Part shown: in pieces, positions 42,323 to 54,591 of the stretch
How positions within the stretch are numbered: the first letter of the stretch is position 1
Layout: each line of letters begins with the position of its first letter
Origin: Dipteris shenzhenensis
Lineage: Eukaryota; Polypodiophyta; Polypodiopsida; Gleicheniales
NCBI GenBank assembly: GCA_047967505.1
Contig: CM106539.1
DNA length: 64,000 nucleotides
Strand: one strand, 5' to 3'
Notes under the pieces: generated by a model
What the model saw: the letters and a program-made list of their open reading frames with translations, nothing else
Told to the model about the DNA's origin: nothing
Database searches by the model: none
Position numbers and translations under genes: made by a program

Positions 42323-45300
42323 AAGTACTCATCAGATGGACATGCCAAGTTATCCTTTGCATGGTCGATCGAGCATTAAATACTATTTTTACTCTAGTGT
42401 CATGCACATCGGTAAAAAAACATGATGCTAGGTATGTTATCCCATCAAGTACATATGGGATGGGCATGCCACTTTGCATGTAAGTCAATTCCACCTAGTT
42501 GAAGGTGCTTTGCATGGTCGATCGAGCATTAAATACCATTTTTGCCTTAGTGTCATGCACATCCATAAAAAAACACGCTGCTAGGTGTGTTATCCGATCA
42601 AGTACTTGTGCAATGGGAATGCCACTTTGCATGTAATTCAATTCCACCTAGTTGAAGGTGTGTGCAAAGTATTGTGCCCATCAAATATGCTTTGCATTGT
42701 GGATCAAGCATAAAACACCTTTTTTGCCTTAGTGTCGGACAACCATATAAAAACACGGTCCTAGGTGTGTTATTCAAACAAGTACTTATTAGATGGGGGC
42801 TGCACTTTGCATGCAAGTCCGTTTCAACTAGGTTGAGGTGCGTGCAAAGTATTGTCACCATCAGATATGCTTTGCATGGTCGATCATGCATTATACACCA
42901 TTTTTCCCCTAGTGATATGCACATCCGCAAAAAACACACCCTTAGGTGTATTATCCGACCAAGTACTTATCAAATGGGTGTGCCTCTTTGAGAACATTTC
43001 AATACCACCTAGGTTGAGGCATAGGAAAAGTGTTGTGCCCATCGGATATGCTTTGCATGGTCGATCGAGCATTAAATACCATTTTTGCCTTAGTGTCATG
43101 CACATCCGTAAAAAATCACGCTGCTAGGTATGTTATCTGATCAAGCACTTATGGGATGGGCGTGCTACTTTGCATGGAAGTCAATTCTACCTAGTTGAAG
43201 GTATGTGCAAAGTATTGTGCCCATCCAATATGCTTTGCATTGTCGATCAAGCATAAAACACAGCTTTTGCCTTAGTGTCATGCACAACCATGAAAAAACA
43301 CGGTCCTAGTTGTGTTAATCAAACAAGTACTTATCGGATGGGGGCTCCAATTTGCACGCAAGTCCCTTTCAACTAGGTTGAGATGCGTGCAAAGTATTGT
43401 CACCATTGGATATGCTTTGCATGGTCGATTACGCATCATACAACATTTTTCCCGTAGTGATATGCACATCCGTGAAAAAACACTCCCTTAGGTATGTTAT
43501 CTGACCAAGTACTTATCGGATGGGTGTGCCTCTTTGAGAACATTTGAATACCACGTAGGTTAAGGCATAGGAAAAGTATTGTGCCCATCGAATATGCTTT
43601 GCATGGTCGATCGAGCATTAAATACCATTTTTGCCTTAGTGTCATGCACATCGGTAAAAAAACACGCTACTAGGTGTGTTATCTGATCAAGTACTTATGA
43701 GATGGGAATGCCACTTTGCATGTAAGTTAATTCCACCTAGTTGAAGGTGTCTGCAAGGTATTGTGCCCATCAGATATGCTTTGCATTGTCGATCAAGCAT
43801 AAAACACCGTTTTTTCCTTAGTGTCATGCACAACCATATAAAAACACGGCCCTAGGAGTGTTATTCAAACAAGTACTTATCGGATGGGGGCTCCACTTTG
43901 CATGCCAGTCCGTTTGAACTAGGTTGAGATGCGTGCAAAGTATTGTGACCATCGAATATGCTTTGCATGGTCGATCACGCATTATACATCGTTTTTTCCC
44001 TAGTGATATGCACATCCGTAAAAAAAACACGCCTTAGGTATGTTATCTGACCAAGTACTTATAGGATGGGTGTGCCTCTTTGAGAACATTTCAATACCAC
44101 CTAGGTTGAGGCGTCAGAAAAGTGTTGTGCCCATCGTATATCCTTTGCATGGTCGATCGAGCATTAAATACTATTTTTCCTCTAGTGTCATGCACATCCG
44201 TAAAAAAACATGCTGCTAGGTATGTTATCTAATCAAGCACTTATGAAATGGGAGTTCCACTTTGCATGTAAGTCAATTCCACCTAGTTGAAGGTGTGTGC
44301 AAAGTATTGTGCCCATCGGATATGCTTTGCATTGTCGATCAAGCATAAAACACCGTTTTTGCCTTAGTGTCATGCACAACCATGAAAAAACACGGTCCTA
44401 GGTGTGTTAATCAAAGAAGTACTTATCAGATGGGGGCTCCACTTTGCACACAAGTCCGTTTTAACTAGGTTGAGATGCGTGCAAATTATTGTCACCATCG
44501 GATATGCTTTGCATGGTCGATTACACATTATACAACGTTTTTCCGGTAGTGATATGCACATCAACAAAAAAACATGCCCTTAGGTATGTTATCTGACCAA
44601 GTACTTATCGGATGGGTGTGCGGCTTTGAGAACATTTCCATACTACCTAGTTTAAGGTGTAGGAGAAGTATTGTGCCCATGGGATATGCTTTCCATGGTC
44701 GATCGAGCATTAAATACCATTTTTGCCTTAGTGTCATGCACGTCCATAAAAAAACACGCTGCTAGGTGTGTTATCTGATCAAGTACTTATGCGATGGGAA
44801 TTCCACTTTGCATGTAATTCAATTCCACCTAGTTGAAGGTGTGTGCAAAGTATTGTGCCCATCGAATATGCTTTGCATTGTCGATCAAGCATAAAACACC
44901 ATTTTTGCCTTAATGTAATGCACAACCATAAAAAAACACGGTCCTAGGTGTGTTATTCAAACAAGTACTTATCAGATGGGGGCTCCACTTTGCACCCAAG
45001 TATCTTTCAACTAGGTTCAGGTGCATGCAAATTATTTTGACCATCGGATATGCTTTGCATGGCCGATCACGCATTATACATCGTTTTTCCCCTAGTGATA
45101 TGCACATCCGCAAAAAAACATGCCCTCAGGTGTGTTATCTGACCAAGTACTTATTGGATGGGTGTGCCTCTTTGAGAACATTTCAATACAACCTATGTTG
45201 AGGCTTAGAAAAAGTGTTGTGCCCATCGGATATCCTTTGCATGGTCGATCAAGCATTAAATACTATTTTTGCTCTAGTGTCATGCATATTCGTAAAAAAT

Positions 45301-48300
45301 CACGCTGCTAGGTATGTTATCCGATCAAGCACTTATGGGATGGGCGTGCCACTTTGCATGTAATTCAATTCCACCTAGTTGAAGGTGTGTGCAAAGTATT
45401 GTGCCCATCGAATATGCTTTGCATTGTGGATCAAGCATAAAACACCATTTTTGCCTTAGTGTCATGCACAACCATATAAAAACACAGCCCTAGGTGTGTT
45501 ATTCAAACAAGTACTTATCGGATGGGTGCTCCACTTTGCACGCAAGTCCGTTTCAACTACCTTGAGGTGCGTGCAAAGTATTGTCACCATCGAATATGCT
45601 TTGCATGGTCGATCATGCATTATACACCGTTTTTTCCTAGTGATATGCACATCCGCAAAAAAACATGCCCTTAAGTGTGTTATCTGACCAAGTACTTATC
45701 AGATGGGTGTGACTCTTTGAGAAAATTACCACCTAAGTTGAGGCATAAGGAAAAGTGTTGTGCACATCGGATATCCTTTGCATGGTCGATCGAGCATTAA
45801 ATACTATTTTTGCTCTAGTGTCATGCACATCTGTAAAAGAACACGCTGCTAGGTATGTTATCCGAAAAGCACTTATGGCATGGGCGTGCCACTTTGCATG
45901 TAAGTCAATTCAACCTAGTTGAAGGTGTGTGCAAAGTATTGTGTCCATCGGATATGATTTGCATTGTCAATCAAGCATAAAACACCGTTTTTGCCTTAGT
46001 GTCATGCACAAAAATCACGCTGCTAGGTATGTTATCCGATCAAGCACTTATGGGATGGGCATGCCACATTGCATGTAAGTTAGTTCAACCTAGTTGAAGG
46101 TGTGTGCAAAGTATTGTGCCCATTGAATATGCTTTGCATTGTCGATCAAGCATAAAACACCGTTTTTGCCTTAGTGTCATGCACAACCATTAAAAAACAC
46201 GGTCCTAGGTGTGTTAATCAAACAAGTACTTATCGAATGGGGGCTCTAGTTTGCACGCAAGTTTGTTTCAACTAGGTTGAGATGCGTGAAAAGTATTGTC
46301 ACCATCAGATATGCTCTGCATGGTCGATTACGCATTATACAACGTTTTTCCCGTAGTGATATGCACATCTGTAAAAAAACATGCCCTTAGGTATGTTATC
46401 TGACCAAGTACTCATCGGATGGGTGTGCCTCTTTGAGAACATTTCAATACCACCTAGGTTAAGGCATATGAAAATTATTGTGCCCATCGGATATGCTTTG
46501 CATGGTCGATCGAGCATTAAATACCATTTTTGCCTTAGTGTCATGCACATCCATAAAAAAAACACGCTGCTAGGTGTGTTATCCGATCAAGTACTTATGA
46601 GATGGGAATGCCACTTTGGATGTAAGTCAATTCCACCTAGTTGAAGGTGTGTGCAAGGTATTGTGCCTATCGGATATGCTTTGCATTGTCGATCAAGCAT
46701 AAAACACCGTTTTTGCCTTAGTGTCATGCACAGCCATATAAAAACACGGCCCTAGGTGTGTTATTCAAACAAGTACTTATCAGATGCAGGCTCCATTTTG
46801 CACGCAAGTCCCTTTCAACTACGTTGAGGTGCGTGCAAAGTATTGCCACCATTGGATATGCTTTGCATGGTTGATCACGCATTATACACCATTTTTTCCC
46901 TAGTGATATGTACATCCGCAAAAAAGCACGCCCTTAGGTGTGTTACCTGACCAAGTACTTATCGGATCGATGTGCCTCTTTGAGAACATTTTAATACCAC
47001 CTAGGTTGAGGCATAGGAAAAGTTTTGTGCCCATCGGATATCCTTTGCATGGTCGATCGAGCATTAAATACTATTTTTGCTCTAGTGTCATGCACATCCG
47101 TAAAAAAACACGCTGCTAGGTATGTTATCCGATCAAGCACTTATGGGATGGGAGTGCCACTTTGATGTAAGTCAATTCCACCTGGTTGAAGGTGTGTGCA
47201 AGGTATTGTGCCCATCAGATATGCTTTGCATTGTTGATCAAGCATAAAACACCGTTTTTGCCTTAGTGTCATGCACAACCATGAAAAAACACGGTCCTAG
47301 GTGTGTTAATCAAAGAAGTACTTATCGGATGGGGGCTCCACTTTGCACACAAGCCCATTTCAACTAGGTTGAGATGCATGCAAAGTATTGTCACCATCAG
47401 ATATGCTCTGTATGGTCGATTACACATTATACAACGTTTTTCCGGTAGTGATATGCACATCGATAAAAAAACATGCCCTTAGGTATGTTATCTGACCAAG
47501 TACTTATCGGATGGGTGTGCAGCTTTGAGAACATTTCAATACCACCTAGGTTAAGGTGTAGGAAAATTATTGTGCCCATGGGATATGCTTTGCATGGTCG
47601 ATCGAGCATTAAATACCATTTTTACCTGAGTGTCATGCACATCCATAAAAAAACACGCTACTAGGTGTGTTATCCGATCAAGTACTCATGTGATGGGAAT
47701 GCCACTTTGCATGTAATTCAATTCCACCTAGTTGAAGGTGTGTGCAAAGTATTGTGCCCATCGAATATGCTTTTCATTGTCGATCAAGCATAAAACACCG
47801 TTTTTGCCTTAGTGTAATGCACAACCATAAAAAAACATAGTCCTAGGTGTGTTATTCAAACAAGTACTTATCAGATGGGGGATCCACTTTGCACGCAAGT
47901 ATCTTTCAACTAGGTTAAGGTGCATTCAAAGTATTGTGGCCATCGGATATTCTTTGCATGGCCGATCACGCATTATACATCGTTTTTTCCCTAGTGATAT
48001 GCACATCCTCAAAAAAACACACCCTCAGGTGTGTTATCTGACCAAGTACTTATCAGATGGGTGTGCCTCTTTGAGAACATTTCAATACCACCTATGTTGA
48101 GGTATAGGAAAAGTTTTGTGCCCATCGGATATCCTTTGCATGGTCGATCGAGCATGAAATTCTATTTTTGCTATTGTGTCATGCACATTTGTAAAAAATC
48201 ACACTGCTAGGTATGTTATCCGATCAAGCACTTATGGGATGGGCGTGCCACTTTTCATGTAAGTCAATTCCACCTAGTTAAAGGTGTGTGCAAAGTATTG

Positions 48301-50907
48301 TGCCCATTAGATATGCTTTGCATTGTCGATCAAGCATAAAACACCGTTTTTGCTATAGTGTCATGCACAACCATATAAAAACAAAGCCCTAGGTGTGTTA
48401 TTAAAACAAGTACTTATAGGATGGGGGCTCCACTTTGCACCTAAGTCCAATTCAACTACCTTGAAGTGCATGCAAAGTATTGTCACCATCGGATATGCTT
48501 TGCATGGTCGATCACGCATTATACACCATTTTTTCCCTAGTGATATGCACATCCGTAAAAAAACATGCCCTTAGGTGTGTTATCTGACCAAGTACTTATC
48601 GGATGGGTGTGCCTCTTTGAGAACTTTTCAATACCACCTAGGTTGAGGCATAGGAAAAGTGTTGTGCCCATCGGATATCCTTTGCATGGTCGATCGAGCA
48701 TTAAATACTATTTTTGCTGTAGTGTCATGCACATTCGTAAAAAATCATGCTACTAGGTATGTTATCCGATCAAGCACTTATGGGATGGGCGTGCCACTTT
48801 GCATGTAAGTCAATTCCACCTCGTTGAAGGTTTGTGCAAAGTATTGTGCCCATTGGATATGCTTTGCATTGTGGATCAAACATAAAACACCGTTTTTGCC
48901 TTAGTGTCATGCACAACCGTATAAAAACACAGCCCTAGGTGTGTTATTAAAATAAGTACTTATAGGATGGGGGCTCCACTTTTCACCTAGGTCCATTTCA
49001 ACTACCTTGAGGTGCGTGCAAAGTATTGTCACCATCGGATATGCTTTGCATGGTCGATCACGCATTATACACCGTTTTTTCCCTAGTGATATGCACATCC
49101 ATAAAAAAACATGCCCTTAGGTGTGTTATCTGACCAAGTACTTATTGGATGGGTGTGCCTCTTTGAGAACATTTCAATACCACCTAGGTTGAGGCGTAAG
49201 AAAAGTGTTGTGCCCATCGGATATCTTTGCATGGTCAATCGAGCATTAAACACTATTTTTGCTCTAGTATCATGCACATCCATAAAAAAACACGCTGCCA
49301 GGTATGTTATCCGATCAAGCACTTATGGGATGGGTGTGCCACTTTTCATGTAAGTCAATTCCACCTAGTTGAAGGTGTGTGCAAAGTATTGTGCCCATCA
49401 GATATGCTTTGCATTGTTGATCATGCATAAAACAACATTTTTGGCTTAGTGTCATGCACAACCATTAAAAAACACGGTCCTAAGTGTGTTTATCAAACAA
49501 GTACTTATCGGATGGGGGCTCCAGTTTGCACGTAAGTCCGTTTCAACTAGGTTGAGATGCGTGCAAAGTATTGTCACCATCGGATATGCTCTGCATGGTC
49601 GATTACGCATTATACAACGTTTTTCCCGTAGTGATATGCACATCTGTAAAAAAACATGCCCTTAGGTATGTTATCTGACCAAGTACTCATCGGATGGGTG
49701 TGCCTCTTTGAGAAAATTTCAATACCACCTAGGTTAAGGCATATGAAAAGTATTGTGCCCATCGGATATGCTTTGCATGGTCGATCGAGCATTAAATACC
49801 ATTTTGCCTTAGTGTCATGCACATCCATAAAAAAACACGCTACTAGGTGTGTTATCCGATCAAGTACTTATGAGATGGGAATGCCACTTTGGATGTAAGT
49901 CAATTCCACCTAGTTGAAGGTGTGTGCAAGGTATTGTGCCTATCGGATATGCTTTGCATTGTCGATCAAGCATAAAACACCGTTTTTGCCTTAGTGTCAT
50001 GCACAGCCATATAAAAACATGGCCCTAGGAGTGTTATTCAAACAAGTACTTATCAGATGGGGGCTCCATTTTGCACGCAAGTCCCTTTCAACTACGTTGA
50101 GGTGCGTGCAAAGTATTGTCACCATTGGATATGCTTTGCATGGTTGATCACGCATTATACACCATTTTTTCCCTACTGATATGCACATCCGCAAAAAAAC
50201 ACGCCCTTAGGTGTGTTATCTGACCAAGTACTTATCGGATGGGTGTGCCTCTTTAAGAAAATTTTAATACCACCTAGGTTGAGGCATAGGAAAAGTGTTG
50301 TGCCCATCGGATATCCTTTTCATGGTTGATCGAGCATTAAATACTATTTTTGCTCTAGTGTCATGCACATCTATAGAAAAACATGTTGCTAGGTATGTTA
50401 TCTAATCAAGCACTTATTGGATGGGAGTGTCACTTTGAATTTAAGTCAATTCCACCTAGTTGAAGGTTTGTGCAAAGTATTGTGCCCATCGGATATGCTT
50501 TGCATTGTCGATCAAGCATAAAACACCGTTTTTGCCTTAGTGTCATGCACAACCATGAAAAAACACGGTCCTAGGTGTGTTAATCAAACAAGTACTTATC
50601 GGATGGGGGCTCCACTTTGCACACAAGTCCGTTTCAACTACATTGAGGTGTGTGCAAAGTATTGTCACCATCGGATATGCTCTGCATGGTCGATCATGCA
50701 TTATACACCGTTTTTTCCCTAGTGATATGCACATCCGCAAAAAAACATGCCCTTAGGTGTGTTATCTGACCAAGTACTTATCGGATGGGTGTGTCTCTTT
50801 AAGAACATTTCAATATCACCTAGGTTGCAATGTAGGAAAAGTGTTGTGTCCATTGGATATCCTTTGCATGGTCGATCGAGCATTAAATACTATTTTTGCT
50901 CTAGTGT
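42322..50907. repeat. Satellite array: 182-bp monomers in a 546-bp trimeric higher-order repeat
   Basis: About 8.6 kb, roughly 47 contiguous monomers of about 182 bp. Three subtypes rotate in order. A has 'gtgccactttgcatgtaag' and 'cctagttgaaggtg'. B has 'gggggctccactttgcac' and 'catggtcgatcacgcattata'. C has 'gggtgtgcctctttgagaac' and 'ggtcgatcgagcattaaata'. The C landmark starts at 42981, 43528, 44073, 44619, 45165, 45710, 46426, 46973, 47518, 48063, 48610, 49156, 49701, 50246 and 50792. Spacing is 545-547 bp except one 716-bp interval containing an extra A-type monomer. Shared variants also tie units about 2.9 and 3.28 kb apart. The many 60-80-residue ORFs inside repeat with the same period and are not genes. 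The array starts and stops abruptly at short duplicated sequences. Confidence 0.95.
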
Positions 50908-50912
50908 TTTTC

Positions 50913-51029
50913 CTCCAAGAGGAGGAGAGACTCACTCTAATGAAAGCATATATGAAACCTTACTTTTTAAATTTTTGCTCCAAGAGGAGGAGAGACTCAC
51001 TCTAATGAAAGCATGTATGAAACCTTATC
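50913..51029 (+). repeat. 66-bp direct duplication at the right edge of the satellite array
   Basis: 'ctccaagaggaggagagactcactctaatg' plus the following 'aaagca(t)atatgaaacctta' occurs at 50913-50963 and again at 50979-51029. The first copy directly abuts the truncated last monomer. Confidence 0.9.
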
Positions 51030-51090
51030 TGCTTGTTTAATCCTTTATTTGGGATGTGTACATCGGCGGATAACTTTTTTATATTTTTAT

Positions 51091-52025
51091 ACCAGAAGGA
51101 GGATGTAGAAGACATAGCAAGTGAAGAAGAATACGATGTAGGCTACTCTCTCAATAAGATGAGTCATGAAAATATGAATCTATTGGAGCAGATTGGAAGT
51201 TCATTCACCGCTATGTTGTTAATTCGACAACCTCATTTTTTTGAATTTGGTGAAGAAGAGATTTTAATCCTCTTGAATCCTAAGAAAGAGGTTAATGTCA
51301 AAGTCATTACAACCATCCTCAGGTTTGATGCAGCCTTTTCCTTGGCTTTATACTTTGCTTATTTTGATTAAACCCAAGAAGCTAATACTTTTTTTTTTAA
51401 TATAGTAATGTTATAGTAAATTTTTTGCAAAATATACAAAGCGTTTCATATATGCTCGATCCTCGTATTTCGGAAGTGCTTAGCAACAAAGAAGAAACCA
51501 TAGAGGATGTTTGCAAGTGGTTGAAGCACGTTCCTATGAATGACACACGAGTTATTTTCACAGCATATTATGAGAAGTAAGCATCAAACCCTACTTGTTT
51601 TTTCTATTGCATTGCTAGAATTGTCTCAAACACAGTAATTATTGTTTATTGATAATGCAACTCACATTGGAGTCTAGTAGTTGTGGACATCTTTGCTAAG
51701 AAGTGCTTCTTTGCCAACTCAATGACATCCATCCACGGCACTATGTTAGAGTAAGTATAGACTACACTTGTTGTCACTTCTTGACATGTAGATTGATATG
51801 CAATGCACATATTTACTATTGTTATATGTTTTGATGTGCAGATCAGCTCGAAAGTTAGTAGGTGTTATCGACACAGTAATGCGGCAATGTGACTTGGCAC
51901 AACAAATAGAGTATATAACATGTCAGGTATCACATCAAGAGAATATCCACATCTATAATTGTGGATGGAGGGTGGGCTACAATTGCTTTTTGTTACTTGG
52001 TCAAATTTTTGAAATACAAAATGAC
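51091..52025 (+). pseudogene. ULP1/C48-like cysteine protease unit 1 (5' exon missing)
   Basis: Probable exons follow one another. 51091 onward, after acceptor 'ttttataccag', starts 'KEDVEDIASEEEYDVGYS' and ends near 51330. About 51430-51576 has 'YMLDPRISEVLSNKEE' and 'DVCKWLKHVP' and ends before gtaagc. About 51660-51750 has 'HWSLVVVDIFAKKCFFANSM'. 51841-52020, after acceptor 'gatgtgcag', has 'HQENIHIYNCGWRVGYNC'. His (51665-51667), an Asn/Asp position (ANSM) and Cys (51960-51962) follow the order of C48 proteases. The Gln that normally sits 6 residues before Cys is 8 before it here. The acceptor before the HWSL exon looks damaged, and no upstream exon exists between it and the satellite array. 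Such proteases are known as passengers in plant MULE and CACTA elements. Whether it is active is doubtful. Confidence 0.6.
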
Positions 52026-52106
52026 ACCACACTGTCAACATATACGGATTTGCATCTCTATATATTTATAACATGTACCATTTGAGCAATCATTAAGGGC
52101 GACATT

Positions 52107-53457
52107 ATGGACCCTCCCACAAGGCAAATAGATAATGGCTCAGAGGAGTGCGAAATGAATGCCGTCAAAGAGTCAAAGGGGATAGAAGACCTCAACTCTA
52201 CAAACATGGCTTCATTGGAAGAATTGGGAAGCTCTTTTAATGTTAGGGTTATGATTCAACATAGACCTCAGTATCTTGAATTTGGGGGAGAGGAGATTTC
52301 AATCCTCTCTAGAGCTTCAAATGAGGTCAATAACAACGTTATGATGGCCATTCTTAGGTTTGATACAAACTTTTTCTCTGCTTGATAATTCAATATTTTG
52401 ATTAAATCTAATAAGCTAATATTCATTTATTGGTTGGTGCAGTATAGTTATCTCACAATTTGGTAGAGCCGTACAAAACCGTGTGTATATGTTGGATTCC
52501 CTCCTTTCTCCTATACTTAGCGATAGCAGAAAGACGATAGCTGATGTTTGTAAATGGTTACAGCCTTTACATTTACATGGTGTACGAGTCCTATTTATGG
52601 CATATCACGAGATGTAAGTATCATGGCAACCTTTATTTTCATCTTATACTGGCAACATTGTGTTAAATAATAATGGTTCTTAATTATTCGTGTAGGGAAC
52701 ATTGGAGTCTGGTGGTTTGGGACCTTGAAGACAACTATTGTTGGTTTGTTAACTCGATTGCAGGCTTTCATGGCTTAGTGCAAACGTAAGTATTCTATTA
52801 ATCTGTTGTTACTTCTATATTATGTACCTTATGTAATAGACACACTAAGTTTTTTTAATATGTCATGATGAGTAGGTCGATTGAGAAGTTGGTATCTGCT
52901 ATCAAAGAAACAAGACAGTACAAAGACTTGATAGACTTCAAAAGCATTTAGTAGTAGAGCAGGAAGATGGGCATAGTTGTGGGTGGAGAGTTGCCTACAA
53001 CTGCATGTTGATTTTCAAAGAAATTTTCTCACTTAAGCAACAGATCTCATCAGAAGACTCTTTGGAGCTCAAATATTCAGAGGAGGATATACAATTGTTT
53101 AGGGCTAAAATCATTCGAGACCTAATTGTTGCCATTAGAATACAACATGCAACTGAAGCAATATCAGAGCTTGCATTTAAGGAAGAGGAGACTGAGTCTA
53201 CTGTGAAAGCACTGCACACTACAAAAGAAGTAGAGACTCAGTGTACACCTACAGCACCATAGCCTCCACTGGAAGCATCAGAAGAGTTGCCATAGCCTTC
53301 GCTTGCATTTAAGGAAGAGGATACTGAGTCTACTCCGAAAGCACTACATACTATAGAAGAAGTAGAGACTGAGTGTACATCTAGAGCACCACAGCCTCCA
53401 TTGGAAGCATCAGAAGAGTTGCCACAGTTTCCACTAGAAGCATCAGAAGAGTTGTGA
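52107..53457 (+). pseudogene. ULP1/C48-like cysteine protease unit 2
   Basis: The same exon order as unit 1. 52107 ATG to about 52355: 'SLEELGSSFNVRVMIQ', 'YLEFGGEEISIL'. 52442-52613, between 'ggtgcag' and gtaagt: 'VYMLDSLLSPILSDSRKT', 'DVCKWLQPLHL'. 52695-52785: 'EHWSLVVWDLEDNYCWFVNS'. 52877-53457: 'EQEDGHSCGWRVAYNC', then a helical region and a tail. His 52700-52702 and Cys 52978-52980 fit, and Gln sits 6 residues before Cys exactly as in ULP1. A frame change is needed between about 52930 and 52945 to reach the Cys motif, and TAG codons at 53260 and 53293 interrupt the repetitive tail. Together with unit 1 it may once have encoded one protein with two tandem protease domains, or be a tandem gene duplicate. 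Confidence 0.6.
53170..53433 (+). repeat. 132-bp tandem duplication in the protease tail
   Basis: 53170-53301 and 53302-53433 are direct copies encoding a Glu/Thr/Pro-rich 44-residue repeat (LAFKEE.TEST..ALHT, then PPLEASEEL). A further partial unit ends the ORF. Confidence 0.85.
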
Positions 53458-54134
53458 TGCATGTATGATGTTGTGTTTGTATATATGCATGAGGAGCATA
53501 TTCTCATGATGTTGTTTACTCCATGAATATTATGGTTGACATTTATTTGTTACAATGTATGAATCATGATGTAGTTTTTGTTGATTATACACCAATTTCT
53601 GACTTATTACTTAAGTGGCATTTAGTCATGATATTTATATATTTATTTCATGCACACAATTTTATGATATGAATGTGTGATGATGTGATTATTAGGAAAT
53701 ATAACCTTATGTGATGAGAATTTTGATATGATTATGTGATGATGTAATATTTGTAATATATTTCATGGTAAAGTATCAATTCCCAATGCTCCACTCACTT
53801 AAAGTATAGCATTCCCAATGCTCTGCAAAATTTTATTCAGTTGGACAGTCTCCACTCACTTAAAGTAGAGCATTTCCAATGCTTCTCTCATTTATTCCAA
53901 CCCTTATCCTTATCATAGCAAACACATCGTGTCTTAGTGCACTTGTATTCTTCCATTGTAGTCCTTCCACAAACACTCTCTTATTTCTTACATCCTAGTC
54001 CTTCTGATTAACTTGTATTCTCTTTCACTTTACGTCTTCCCTCACTTTCTATCACTCTTGAAGGAGGGGCAGCTCACTGTGCATCCCTTGCTATCGCTCC
54101 CTTACTCTCCTTCTCCCACTTTCCCTCTAAGACA
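53458..54134. repeat. AT-rich spacer with palindromic short repeats at 53773-53890
   Basis: About three copies of 'ccactcacttaaagtagagcattcccaatgct'-type sequence, partly inverted ('agcattcccaatgct' is itself near-palindromic). It could be subterminal repeats of the element carrying the protease units. No gene otherwise. Confidence 0.5.
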
Positions 54135-54591
54135 ATGACTAGTTACTACCCGACTTCATTTTTTGAACTCAAATTCTATCTTAGATCTCTTTTGTATGGA
54201 CCAATGAAGGGAAAATCATTCGAGGAGGATATGTTACGCACATGGCTGCTTGATTTGAACTCAGCAGAAGGGGTGAATATCCTTAGCTTTCTTTTTCGCT
54301 TCTTTTAATCACATACTTCTTATGCAAACGAGTTAAATTTTTGTACAGGATATGGCAGTGGCTAGAAGCTGTATTGAAAAAAATGGTGAAGATGAGGAAA
54401 GCCAAGAGAGAAAAGAAGAGTTGTTGAATGCTTACAAGTCGGTAGAAGATTCGAAACAAGTTGTGAGGAGAGTCTGTGAGGAGATTTGCGATGCCAACCC
54501 TGGTTACGCATGGCTTGCAAGTTTAAAGTCTGCTTGTTTTCATGAAGCCAATGCCATAGTAGGCACTTTCAAGGACATACGCTCTCTGTAA
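54135..54591 (+). CDS. Small two-exon gene of unknown function (126 residues)
   Basis: Exon 1 (54135-54272, 46 codons, ATG 'MTSYYPTSFFELKFYLRSLL') ends in phase 0 at ggg/gtgaat. Exon 2 (54349-54591) follows acceptor 'tttttgtacag' and stays open to the stop: 'DMAVARSCIEKNGEDEESQE' ... 'CEEICDANPGYAWLASLKSA' ... 'IVGTFKDIRSL'. No stop or frameshift is needed. The product is mostly alpha-helical, acidic in the middle, with Cys at several points but no metal-site spacing. Its position just beyond the protease units suggests an accessory gene of the same element. I do not recognise the family. Confidence 0.5.

Noticed and set aside
42598-50740. About thirty 60-113-residue ORFs on both strands in the satellite (for example starting MCISLGEKRCIMRDRPCKAY)
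   Set aside because: They recur with the 546-bp period, exist on both strands and vary by repeat drift. They are by-products of the tandem repeat, not a protein family.
42322-50907. CRISPR-like array
   Set aside because: Monomers are contiguous with no unique spacers, units are 182 bp, and the DNA is eukaryotic. It is a satellite.
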